Positions 45,001-54,100 of a stretch of 64,000 nucleotides of DNA are shown here, piece by piece. Position numbers and translations under genes: made by a program. Source of the DNA: Fibrobacter succinogenes (GTDB lineage: Bacteria; Fibrobacterota; Fibrobacteria; Fibrobacterales; Fibrobacteraceae); contig CACXXH010000003.1 of the NCBI GenBank assembly GCA_902771595.1, positions 28,203-92,202 of the forward strand, in the 5' to 3' direction. Under the pieces are notes generated by a model. The model saw only the letters and a list, made by a program, of their open reading frames with translations. It had not been told where the DNA came from and did no database searches. Numbering within the stretch: the first letter of the stretch is position 1; every line of letters begins with the position of its first letter.

Positions 45001-45483
45001 TCTTCCAGCGAACCGAAGTCTTCTTCTAGCGTCGTGCCGCCCAGTTCTAGCAGCGCGAACTCGAGCAGCAGTTCTGCGAGGTCTAGCAGTAGTTCCGCTC
45101 CGAAGTCGTCTTCCAGCGTCACACCGCAGTCTAGTTCTAGCAGCGCAAAGTCCAGTAGCAGTTCTAGGCCCGCGGCGTCTTCTTCGAGCGTGAATTCCAA
45201 ATCGTCCAGTTCTTGCAAGAACTGTTTCAGACTGGGCTTGACACCTGCTCCGCTTGCTCCCCGATTTGGCGTGGAAGTTGCCGGACGCAATATCCTGATA
45301 ACGGACGCGCTCGATGCTGCGTCTGATTCCCGAGCTGCCGGCGCCTATGCGCTTTTCGACCTGCAGGGTCGCGTACTCCGCAGGGGAACTGTCGATGGGG
45401 CGAATTTCTCCATCCCGGTCGCGCATGCGGGAACATACCTTGTACGTATTGGTGCTAGCGTGCGGCGCGTGTCCGTGCGGTAG
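42043..45483 (+). CDS. Large secreted surface protein, tandem paralogue of 38620
   Basis: 1146 residues with the same plan as the preceding gene: signal peptide (MLTKKVFLFAAIAMFAVSAN, same start), two GLUG modules, InlB-type repeats, Ser-rich linker (about 983-1059) and a T9SS-like C-terminal domain ('YALFDLQGRVLRRGTVDG', 'HAGTYLVRIGASVRRVSVR'). The linker and the start of the C-terminal domain are nearly identical in DNA to 41589-41870, while the modules have diverged. It starts 3 nt after the previous stop, so the two are cotranscribed. Confidence 0.82.
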   Translation: MLTKKVFLFAAIAMFAVSANAARTIASEEPEFVDGCYQISTAAQLYGFAEIVNGTFGNLTDYAGLRDSTACGKLTADIVVNENVLDADGALNVADTAEFVPWVQIREFLGSFDGQGHTISGLYFYSDDVDQVGLFSSAGSYSENAAAMEVSIKNVRLVDTYFHASYNVAGILGVDEYYGKVSIDRCSFDGVIEGDAQAGGLVGYGYRNLSITNSFNEGRVSAEYYVGGIMALLVSSNVSIVNAYNVGPVSGDSYLGGIVGIINGSNTHLVNVFNVGPVNGASSESRGVGSVAGSVGKYVIESGIVDNVFSLAPGIDTVGASMTEEEFANGTVVILLRDYSYGGIDGLVWGQNIGSDALPNFSGVVVGGEPLPTITLSLDTGSGDSWTKEILAGYKLRIPDIERENYKLLAWHAEANFEGEPVTHVPATQTTDVKYWGHYERVYRVTLETNGGKVDTLGVDSYVHTVGAKLPRAVSREGYVFAGWYAEEDFSGNAVDSITAADEGDKVFYAKWFQTKTPEMDENDCYVISDAEELYGFAAIVNGTDGYRRDAEACAVLSQDIVVNRNVLDDEGNLNKAGMAGRIPWNPIDSFEGTFDGQMHTISGLYYNDPKDHSKKKDVGFFGVVGGEEGAPAVIQNVGIVDSYFATDARSAGGVVARIQNKTLSVWANYYAEIRNVYSTSTLETSDSTFSVAGVVGHVDRGANLRIENCYNQGAIRGYRNYISGVVGYAGLSGKVVMANCYNAKPVGYVVGSSGVSQLIAYSSLLENVAEIVNSVYIDSSKWEFGGTLAPKERFADGTVAEMLREGENGSVWGQNVGVDPFPLFSGEIMNSAAVKYNVSFYTYEGDTAAYIDHYWAGVKTKLPWAEREGMWFKGWYDNAMLGGKSVSYISELDEDDLRFYAKWELKTFTVRILNSNPDRGRITGLKSSLVYTYGEFVSIKVEPFDGFYLSYWSDLEGEAEQPLVREFYVDRDTTMIVYFGKYSSSSSSEPKSSSSVVPPSSSSANSSSSSARSSSSSAPKSSSSVTPQSSSSSAKSSSSSRPAASSSSVNSKSSSSCKNCFRLGLTPAPLAPRFGVEVAGRNILITDALDAASDSRAAGAYALFDLQGRVLRRGTVDGANFSIPVAHAGTYLVRIGASVRRVSVR

Positions 45484-45495
45484 CGCCGTTTATAC

Positions 45496-45657
45496 TTGTT
45501 TTATGGAAAACAGATTTTGTTTTATATAGTTCGGATTTTTGTTTTATAGTTTTCTAAAAATATTGTAAATAAGCATAAAAACGTCAAAAATTGCTGAAAA
45601 TCGAAATTTTTGTTTTATGCAAAAGCTTGAAAAATGCCAAGAAAAAAGGTATTTTTG
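45496..45657 (+). promoter_or_regulatory. Multi-site operator and promoter region of TIGR02147 module 4
   Basis: TTGTTTTAT occurs four times in the same orientation: 45496-45504, 45517-45525, 45539-45547 and 45610-45618. The first three are 21 and 22 bp apart (two helix turns); the last is 71 bp after the third. GTTTT/AAAAC around 45498-45511 adds an inverted arrangement. TATTTTTG (45650-45657) ends 7 nt before the ATG at 45665. The spacing copies that of the other modules, but the half-site is different. Confidence 0.6.
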
Positions 45658-45664
45658 CATAGAA

Positions 45665-46516
45665 ATGAAACCGGTAATCGAGTATAGAGACTATCGCGAG
45701 TATGTATTGGAATACTATCGCGAGCGCAAGCGCACTTCGGCTTTTACGTGGCGCGAGTTTGCCAAGATAGCCGGTTTTGCATCGGGCTCGTACTTGAAAC
45801 TTGTCTGCGACGGAAGAACGCGACTCGTTGAAAAAGGTGCCGAGAAGACCGCTGCTGCCATGGGCCTGCGTGGCTTTGACTACGACTACTTTATTTTGAT
45901 GGTCCGTTACGAAAACGCCAAGACGGAACTGTTGAAAAAGAAATGCTTCGAAGAAATGCAGGAACTGAGCGAGGCCAACAATGTGAAGGTCTTGGACAGC
46001 GATATGTATACCTTTTACGAGACTTGGAAGCATTCGGTGGTGCGCGAACTTGCTGTTGCGATGCGGGGAGCGAAACCGCTTGAAATTGCGAAGGCGTGTA
46101 GGTATCCGATTTCGGCGGCCGATGTAAGCGCCAGTTTGCAGTTTTTGCTGCGTTCGAAACTTTTGAAAAGAGATGCGCAGGGAAATTATTACCAGACGAA
46201 ACGTTCGCTTACGACGGGCAGGATGAAGGTTGTTGCGCTTGCGGTGCATTCGCTTTTGAGGCAGATGGGTGAATTTGCGCTCGATGCTTTCGATTCGCTC
46301 CCGATTTCGGAACGCCACTTTAGCGGCCTTACCATGGGAGTGACTGCTGAAAGCTACGAGAAGGTCTTGGATGAGCTGGCGGAATGTCGCAAGCGCATCG
46401 TTTCGATTGTCGCGGCGGAAAAGCGCCCGGACAAGATTTGCCGCCTGAACATGCAGGTGTTTCCGCTGACAGAAAATTTAAATAGGGGTCCGGCCGAGTC
46501 GGGAAAAGGAGTGTAA
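45665..46516 (+). CDS. TIGR02147/DUF4423-family putative regulator (module 4)
   Basis: 283 residues: 'IEYRDYREYVLEYYRERKR', HTH-like 'FTWREFAKIAGFASGSYLK' with 'LVCDGRTRLVEKGAEKTAAA', and C-terminal 'ICRLNMQVFPLT'. The ATG at 45665 is preferred over one at 45617 because the family consistently begins 'MKxxxEYxDYR' and the upstream codons lie in the operator region. No Shine-Dalgarno sequence is present. The lipoprotein gene follows after 3 nt. Confidence 0.87.
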   Translation: MKPVIEYRDYREYVLEYYRERKRTSAFTWREFAKIAGFASGSYLKLVCDGRTRLVEKGAEKTAAAMGLRGFDYDYFILMVRYENAKTELLKKKCFEEMQELSEANNVKVLDSDMYTFYETWKHSVVRELAVAMRGAKPLEIAKACRYPISAADVSASLQFLLRSKLLKRDAQGNYYQTKRSLTTGRMKVVALAVHSLLRQMGEFALDAFDSLPISERHFSGLTMGVTAESYEKVLDELAECRKRIVSIVAAEKRPDKICRLNMQVFPLTENLNRGPAESGKGV

Positions 46517-46519
46517 GTT

Positions 46520-47962
46520 ATGTCCATGCAAGGGATGCCGTTGACAAAGTGGATGCGAATTTTAAATGCCGTCGTGCTTGGTGCGACGTTCTGGGCGTGT
46601 ACTGGCAAGAATACTGCGGGTACGAGCGAAGAGAGCGAAGGCCTCTACGCCGTCAAGGATTTGGAAGTTGCTGGTGTCACGCAGAAGGGTCCCTTTGTGA
46701 AGGGCTCCGCCGTGACGGTGCGGGGAATCGACTGCCAGACGATGAAACCCACGGATGAAATTTTCGAAGGCACGGTCAAGAGCGACAAGGGTGACTTTGC
46801 CATCGGAGGCGTGACGCTCAAGTCATCGTGTGCAATCTTCGAAGTGACTGGCCGGTACTTGAACGAACTTTCCGGCAAGGAATCGTCTGAGCAGATGACG
46901 CTCCGCGTGCTGACGGATTTGAAGAATCGCAAGACGGTCAACGTCAACATCCTTACGCATCTGGAATACGACCGCCTGAAATCACTTGTGGTCGGGAAGA
47001 AAATGACTTTGGCAGAAGCGAAGGTACAGGCGGAACGCGAAGTGCTGGCCGCATTTGACGTTGCTGCGACTGCGACGGAATTCGAGGACATGAATATTCT
47101 GGAACCGGGCAGCGACAATGCCGCGCTCCTTGCCGTGAGTGTGCTGATGCAGGCGGATGCCGACGTGGCAGAAGTCGCTGAACGCACGGACAAGGCCGCC
47201 GCTTCCCTCGCGAGGAACGGCCTGTGGGATGATGCCGAAGCGAAGAAAGAAATAGCGGACTGGGCGCTCGGTGCCGAGGCTAGTGGCGAACTCGAGGCAA
47301 TCCGCAGGAATATCAAAGGCTGGAGCGATGCTGGTGTGGCTCCCTCTTTCGAAAATATCGTGGAGAATTTTGGCGAAGCCGCCGGCAGGAATCCTTACTT
47401 GAATCCCGAGGTGGAATACGATTCCCTTGTGGACGTACGCGACGGACGGGTCTACAGCGTCATGAAAATCGGAGGACAGGTTTGGATGGCGGAGAACCTG
47501 GACTACTTCGATACCGTGGCGGTGCCCGGACTCAGGGACAGCAGCTGGTGCTACGATAACAACTCTGCAAAATGCGCGGAGGCGGGGCGCCTTTACACCT
47601 GGAGTGTCGCGAGGGCGGCCGTTTGCCCCGACGGTTGGCACTTGCCCGATACGACGGAATGGAACGCCCTGATAGCGGCGGCTGGCGGGAGTTCGGCTGC
47701 GGCATCGGCACTCAAGTCGCCTGCAGGCTGGGACGACGGAAACGGTACGAACAGCTCCGGTTTTTCGGCGGTCGCTGTCGGTGAACGCTACCGCAGCGGC
47801 TCGTTCGATTCCGAAGGGCTGAAGGCGTACATGTGGAGTGCCGATAACGATCCGGAAGATAATCAGTCCGCTTATGGAATCCTTATCGGGAGCGATGACT
47901 CGGTCACTTTGAAGAGTTTTCCCTTGGCGAACGGGTTTGCGGTCCGTTGTGTAATGGATTAG
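46520..47962 (+). CDS. Lipoprotein with conserved N-terminal domain and one TIGR02145 (Fib_succ_major) domain
   Basis: 480 residues. A lipoprotein-like signal ends TFWAC (Cys about 27). The N-terminal domain shared by the module lipoproteins follows (about 45-285): 'AGVTQKGPFVKGSAVTVRG', 'SDKGDFAIGGVTLKS' and 'VNVNILTHLEYDRL'. The TIGR02145 domain is at about 304-480: 'DVRDGRVYSVMKIGGQVWMA', 'CPDGWHLPDTTEWNAL' and terminal 'FAVRCVMD'. The fold of TIGR02145 resembles C-type-lectin/FGE-like sequence patterns. It is likely surface-exposed; its ligand is unknown. It is coupled to the regulator gene. Confidence 0.85.
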   Translation: MSMQGMPLTKWMRILNAVVLGATFWACTGKNTAGTSEESEGLYAVKDLEVAGVTQKGPFVKGSAVTVRGIDCQTMKPTDEIFEGTVKSDKGDFAIGGVTLKSSCAIFEVTGRYLNELSGKESSEQMTLRVLTDLKNRKTVNVNILTHLEYDRLKSLVVGKKMTLAEAKVQAEREVLAAFDVAATATEFEDMNILEPGSDNAALLAVSVLMQADADVAEVAERTDKAAASLARNGLWDDAEAKKEIADWALGAEASGELEAIRRNIKGWSDAGVAPSFENIVENFGEAAGRNPYLNPEVEYDSLVDVRDGRVYSVMKIGGQVWMAENLDYFDTVAVPGLRDSSWCYDNNSAKCAEAGRLYTWSVARAAVCPDGWHLPDTTEWNALIAAAGGSSAAASALKSPAGWDDGNGTNSSGFSAVAVGERYRSGSFDSEGLKAYMWSADNDPEDNQSAYGILIGSDDSVTLKSFPLANGFAVRCVMD

Positions 47963-47975
47963 GAGAGTATTTATT

Positions 47976-48173
47976 ATGTCAATGATGTCGGTGAGGAACG
48001 CCATGAAAACCAGGCTTGCTTTTGTAGCCGTCCTGTCGCTATTTGCGGTTTGCTCGTTCGCGGCGAACGGTACCATGAAGGGCGACGGTTCTGCCGAAAA
48101 GCCTTTCCAGATCGAGGATTACGAAGACCTGAAGGCGATAGGCAAGGGCGCCTACCTGTATTCTTCGAACTAA
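47976..48173 (+). pseudogene. N-terminal (signal peptide) fragment of the giant GLUG protein, cut off by a frameshift
   Basis: This frame encodes a signal peptide ('KTRLAFVAVLSLFAVCSFA') and 'GDGSAEKPFQIEDYEDLKAI', then stops at TAA 48171. The same motif occurs inside the downstream protein as 'GAGTAANPYQIHDYDDLKYI' and 'GSGTESDPFIIKTYSDLKSI', followed there by a '...RLGNDIDASAS' type segment. Here the continuation (IDASASKNE) is found in another frame from 48173. Aligning with the internal copies implies about 16 bp missing at 48170-48173. ATG 48003 with AGGA upstream may be the true start. Confidence 0.75.
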
Positions 48174-51100
48174 TCGACGCTTCGGCCTCCAAAAATGAAA
48201 TGTGCAACGAGGACGGCTGTAACGGCTTTATCACTATCGGCAAGAAGAAGGATGCCGCCGACAGCACGGCCTTCTGGGGAACTATCGACGGCCAAAACCA
48301 TACGATTAGCAATTTGACAATCTGGCTCCCTTGCGAACAGGATGTTGGCTTTATCTACGCACTTGTCGGTTCTGTCAAGAACTTGAATTTTGACCATCTC
48401 CATGTGACGGGGAGGGTGAGTGAATCCAACCATGTGGGTGGCGTTGTCGCAAGGCTTGTCGGTACGATTGAAAATGTACATGTGACGAACGGTTTTGTTC
48501 AAGGGAAGAAGCGTGTCGGTGGAATCGCTGGATGTGCGATGAGGGCTATCGGGTATTCCGGTATGAAACCTGTCTTGAAGGATGTTTCGTTCCAAGGAGA
48601 AATCAAGGGTACAGAACGGGTTGGCGGAATTGTGGGTGAAACAGACGAGGCGACAATCGATAGCGCCGATGCCGATGTGAATATCATTGCTATGGACGGG
48701 CGTGTCGGCGGTATTGTCGGGTTGAATGACGGGCGTATTGCTAACAGCCGTTCCAAGGGAACGATTGTTCCGGGAGCTGTTTCTGTGAATAATGCCGGTG
48801 GCATCGCCGGAGAATCCGAAGGTGATGTTCAAATGTGCGTGTCTACAATGGACTTGGTAAATTACGGCTATGAATTTGATGAAGATATTGGCGGCATTGT
48901 TGGCGATAACGATAAGGGAATGGTAAGCCATTCGTATGCCATTGGAAAAGTAGAAGGAGAACGCTATGTGGGTGGAGTTGTCGGGAGCGGAGGCGTTGTA
49001 CAGAGCTCGTTCGCCATGGGCGAGGTACGCGGAAACTACAAAATCGGCGGCGTTGCAGGTGCCGATGCTTCTATTTTTAATTCCTATGCGGCAAACAAGG
49101 TCTTGGGCGATTCGCTTGTAGGCGGGCTTATTGGTTATTCGCCCGATACAATTTTTAGCTCCTACTGGAATACCGAAATTTCGGGACTCGATACGAGTGC
49201 AGGCGGCACGGGGCTTTCTACCGCGAAGATGATGAAGCTCTCGTCGTTTGCGGGCTGGGACACCTTGGGCTATGACGAGTATGTCGTTGACGGTACGGAT
49301 ACATGCGAATACTTTATATATGCGGAAGCCTGCTATTCGCTGACGGGAAACTTTATTCGTGACTGGGACATAGACGAAGGCAAGTCTTTCCCGTACCTGG
49401 CGAACAACCCCTATTCGAAAAAGTCGTTTATCCCGATTGCGACTCCGACTGTGGCGGCAAAGTGGCAGGAACGGCCGCCTGTTGCCTCGCTTACCGAGGT
49501 CGATGGCGAACTTGTCGGCGAGTGGCTTGATTGGGTGAATCTGGGCGATAAATATGATACCGTTAGTGGCGATTATATAAGTTATATATTAAGGAGAGAT
49601 ACGCTCTACTATGGCTATAGAATCGGCGTGGTAAACGAGGGCGATACCGTCTGGGGTACGTCGAGCTACGTGGCTATCCCGAACAGGATTGAAATATCGA
49701 CATACGGGCAACTCCAGAAGATTGGTCACGATATCGCGTACCCGCTTATTGCAAATTACGAACTGACTGCCGATATCGATGCCGCGGGCCAGAAGTTCAT
49801 GCCTATCGGCGATAGCGTACATGTGTTCTATGGACATTTTGACGGAAAGAATCACACCATCAAGAATTTGGTAATAGACGAACCGAATCGCGACTTTACG
49901 GGCATGTTCGGGTATGCCGAGAGTGCTACGATCGAGAACCTGACGCTCGAAAACGCGAAGGTGGTCGGTTCCTGGGTGGTGGGCGCTTTGGTTGGCGAAG
50001 GGCGCGGTGTCACTGTGCGCCATGTCGTTTCTTTGAACGGCGATGTCGCTGGCGAACACTCCGTGGGTGGCCTGGCGGGTTCCTTTATCGGTAGTAGCAT
50101 GGAATTTGTCGGGACGACCGGAAAGGTCAAGGGTACGGAAAATGTCGGTGGCATTATCGGCTACATGAGGGGCAGTACTAAGATGTCCGATGCGTTCTCT
50201 GTTAACGTCATCAAGGGGTTCGAAGATGTCGGTGGCGTTATCGGCTATAGCTATGACTATGGCGATAAAGGAAGGCCGAAGATCCATCGCGCTTATTCGG
50301 CAAGTATGTTCAAGGCGCCCAAATCCGCTGCCAAGGGAATTCTCGGGGGCCTCAATGGTTATGTGATAGATGACACTACATGTTTCTTTGACAGCACTGT
50401 TGCAGGGATTGACGATGGTGGCAAGACGACCGCGGAGATGCTGAAGCAGTCGACGTACTATGGCTACGATTTTGGAACGGTCTGGCAAATCCAGGAAGGC
50501 GTTTCTTACCCGTACTTCAAGGGCATGGACCCGATACTGCCGGGCACGCTCGAAGACGACGGTACGGTGAATGTGCTCGCCGGCGCCGGAACGGCTGCGA
50601 ATCCCTACCAGATTCACGATTACGACGACCTCAAGTATATTGGCAAGTACGAATATCGTCTTGACCTGCATTACAAGGTGATGGGTAACATCAATGCATC
50701 GTTTTCGGCGCAAGAAAACTGCAATGCCGACAGTACCGTGTGCAAGGGCTTCGAGCCGATTGGCGAATTCAGCGGTGCGTTCGACGGCAACAACAAGGTT
50801 ATTTCGGGCCTGAATATCAACCGTCCCGACGAGGATTCTGTGGGCCTGTTCCGTGCGTTGGCTAGTGGCGCCAAGGTGAGCGGCATTGTCTTTGATACGG
50901 CTTCGTATTTTAGGGAAAACTACTCGTACAGCTCTGGTGCCATCAAGGGAGTTATCCGCGGCAAGAACTATGTCGGTGCTCTCGCCGGTGTCGATAACGG
51001 TGCCGCAATAGAAAAAATTTATGTGAAGAACAGGGTTCTGGGTGAAAACTATGTTGGCGGCGTTGTCGGCAAGAAGACTTCGGGCTCCATTGCCCTGAGT

Positions 51101-54100
51101 GCGTCGAGAGACACCGTTTCTGGAGCGCAATATGTGGGTGGCTTTGTGGGTAGCCTTAATAAGGCTGTCGTATCGGATTGCTACTCGCTTGCTGCGGTTT
51201 CGGGAACAAAGAATGTCGGCGGATTGGCGGGCTACTCCAATAACGCGATAGTGAAGAATTCCTATGGTGCAGGCAATGTCACGGGAACATCCAAGCTTGG
51301 CGGCCTCGCGGGCGAAGATGTAAAATCCACTTACACGTCGGCTTACTACGACAGTACGTTGTGGCTTATTACCACGACCGCGGCAGGCGAACTTCGTACC
51401 ACGCATCAGATGGTCAAGCAGGAAAACTACCAGGGTTGGGATTTCGAGAACACCTGGAAGATTGCTGCCGATACCACGTACCCCTACCTGACTTGGATTA
51501 CAAAGGCCTACTACTTGGGAAGTACGATCAACCAGAAGTACTCTCCCGACAAGTACAGGGATTCGACGATGATGCACATTGCCGGTTCCGGTACCGAAAG
51601 CGACCCGTTCATTATCAAGACCTATAGCGACCTGAAATCGATTGGACTCGGCAAGTACAAGCTTTCGGCGGTTTACCGTCTGGGCAACGATATCGACGCT
51701 TCCGCTTCCAAAAACGAAAGGCTTGACTACTACTCGACCGGCTTCAAGTCTATTGGCAATGTTCGCCGCTACATTACCGGAATTGACATTCAGGATACTT
51801 CCAAGGTGTTTACGGGTAAAATTCATGGTGCCGGGCATTCCATTACGGGCCTGTACATCAGCGCATCGCAGTATTCGTATTATGGAGCCTGTTTTATCGA
51901 TTCGATAGGCGAGGGTGGCGTTGTTGATAGTTTGTCCTTAATTGACTTTGAAATACATGGGCAATACGCTGCAGGCTTCGCAATGCTGAATAATGGGACT
52001 ATTAAGGATGTGTCCGTTAACGGGACGGTCGAAGCGTCCGATGTAGGCGTGGGTCTTGTAGAAACCAACAACGGTACTATCGAAAATGCTTTGCTTACAG
52101 GAATGGTTTATTCGGAGAATAAGAAAAAATACTATGACGTCATGTTGGCGGGATTCGTCAATGAAAATAGCGGCGTTATAAGGAGTGTCAGGGGCGACTT
52201 GACTGTCAAGGGCGCAATACACGGCGGTGCCGGAATCGCGTTCGAAAATACCGGAAAGATCGAAGATGTGAAGGTGAAGGCCGAACTTGATTTGGGTGGC
52301 AGCCATGCGGCCGGTATCGTAGCGGTGAACAGCGGTACTGTATCGGCATGCTCCGCCTCGGTAAGCATTGCGGCGGACTCCTCTGTGGGCGGCATTGTGG
52401 GCGACAACAGCGGCACCGTGTCGGCATGTAATGCCTCGGTGGACATTACGTCTAAAGGCTCCTACGTGGGTGGCATTGCGGGCAAGAACAGCGGCACCAT
52501 ATCGGCATGTACCACTTCGGTAAGTATCGAGTCTGAAGGCTCCTATGTGGGCGGCCTTATCGGGCGTGACGAAGGAATTATCGAAAAATTCGCCGTGACG
52601 GGGGCAGTAAAGGGCCTCGACTATGTCGGCGGATTTATTGGCGATGCCGATGGCAAGAAGGACTTTGCCTCGCTCCATACGGCGATGGATGTAGCGGGCA
52701 GGTATTATGTTGGCGGGCTTTTCGGCAAGACCAGCAGGAAAATTTCTAAGTCGTATACGACCGCGAATGTCAAGGGGACTAGGGGTTGGCCTATGGACAA
52801 TTATGACGGGGCTCGTGTTACCGGTGGGCTTGTAGGCTTTACCAGTGCGGATATGGATAGTTGCTATTCTACAGCTTCTGTTGAAAAAGGTGGCGGTCTT
52901 GTTGGCGTTATCAGGGCGACCCTCACAAACAGCTATGCATCGGGAGAGGTGGTTGACGGCTCGGGCCTAGTCAGTGGCAATATGGGTGTGATTCGCAACT
53001 GCTACACAACGGGCCATGTTGCAGGTGGTACGGGATTTGTCGGCAAGAACATGGCAAGTGCGGTTATAGAGAATTGTTACTCGACTGCAGATGTAGAAAC
53101 TGGCGCGGGCTTTGTCGATTACAATAAGGGCACCATAAATAAATGCTATGCTGCGGGTACAGTAAAGTCTTCTAAGGGTTCGTATGTTACTGGATTTGCA
53201 ATAAACAATGGCGGTACCATTACGGAAAGCTACACCACGATTGATCTCGAAAATGGAGACGCTGGTTTTGTGTGGCAAAATGAACCGGGAGGCCTGATAG
53301 ACCGGTGCTATGTGACGGGCGACATTCACATATCTACTGATGGCGGCGGCGGATTCGTTTTTAGGAACGACGGTACCATTAGGCGCAGCTTTGTCACGGG
53401 CGACGTATACGCAGAAACAAAGAGTGAAATTATCTATAAAAGCGGACTCAACAATATAGGCACTTACTATATTGGCGGATTTGCTTCGGTCAACAACAAG
53501 GAAGGCGTCATCGAGATGTGCTTTGCTACGGGCGATATCGAGGGCCGCTTCCATTATGCAGGCGCATTTGCCGGGAACAACAAGGGTGCCATAAACAACT
53601 CCTATGCTACGGGCAACCTGAAGCGCCATGCCGAATTCCTTGACGACTCCTCTATGACGGAAACGAAGATGTTTAACATTGGAACCTTTATCGGCGAAAA
53701 CGAGGGCAAGGTGGATTACGACTATGCCACAGGATACTTTGAAGACTACGATGGAAAGCGCTATTGTGCGACGCTGGCGAGTACTGGCGGCGGAGTTGCC
53801 TTCTATTACAATAGTGATTCCTGCACCACCATTAGGGAATCCATATGGGTGGGCAATGCAGTGAGCGACGCGGCCCTGCATAAAAAATCGACCTTCAAGG
53901 ATTTCGACTTCGATTCCGTCTGGTACATCAAGGATGGCAAGAGTTACCCGCAGCTTCGCGGGATGCCCAATGTCCCGTATGTGGGTGCGGAGAGCTTGAA
54001 TTACGGCAAGGGAGGAATCACTGCGCAACATGTCCTCGGCACTTTGCGTGATAGGGCCATCGTGGCGGATACTTCTTATGCCCTGGTAATCTTGCCCGAT

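Noticed and set aside
45617..45664. Upstream ATG starts for TIGR02147 genes (45617, 54671, 58220, 61257)
   Set aside because: They would put the operator-like repeats and the TATATTTG box inside the gene. The family starts consistently at MKxxxEYxDYR, which matches the later ATG.
48050..48172. ATG at 48050 as the real start of the giant protein
   Set aside because: The first 41 codons are an Arg-rich misreading of the signal-peptide segment. The real N-terminus is in the other frame, so a frameshift is the better explanation.
49589..51838. 749-codon minus-strand open frame opposite the giant surface protein
   Set aside because: It lies antisense to a repeat-rich coding region whose plus-strand product shows GLUG motifs; the antisense product has no recognisable signal or domain.
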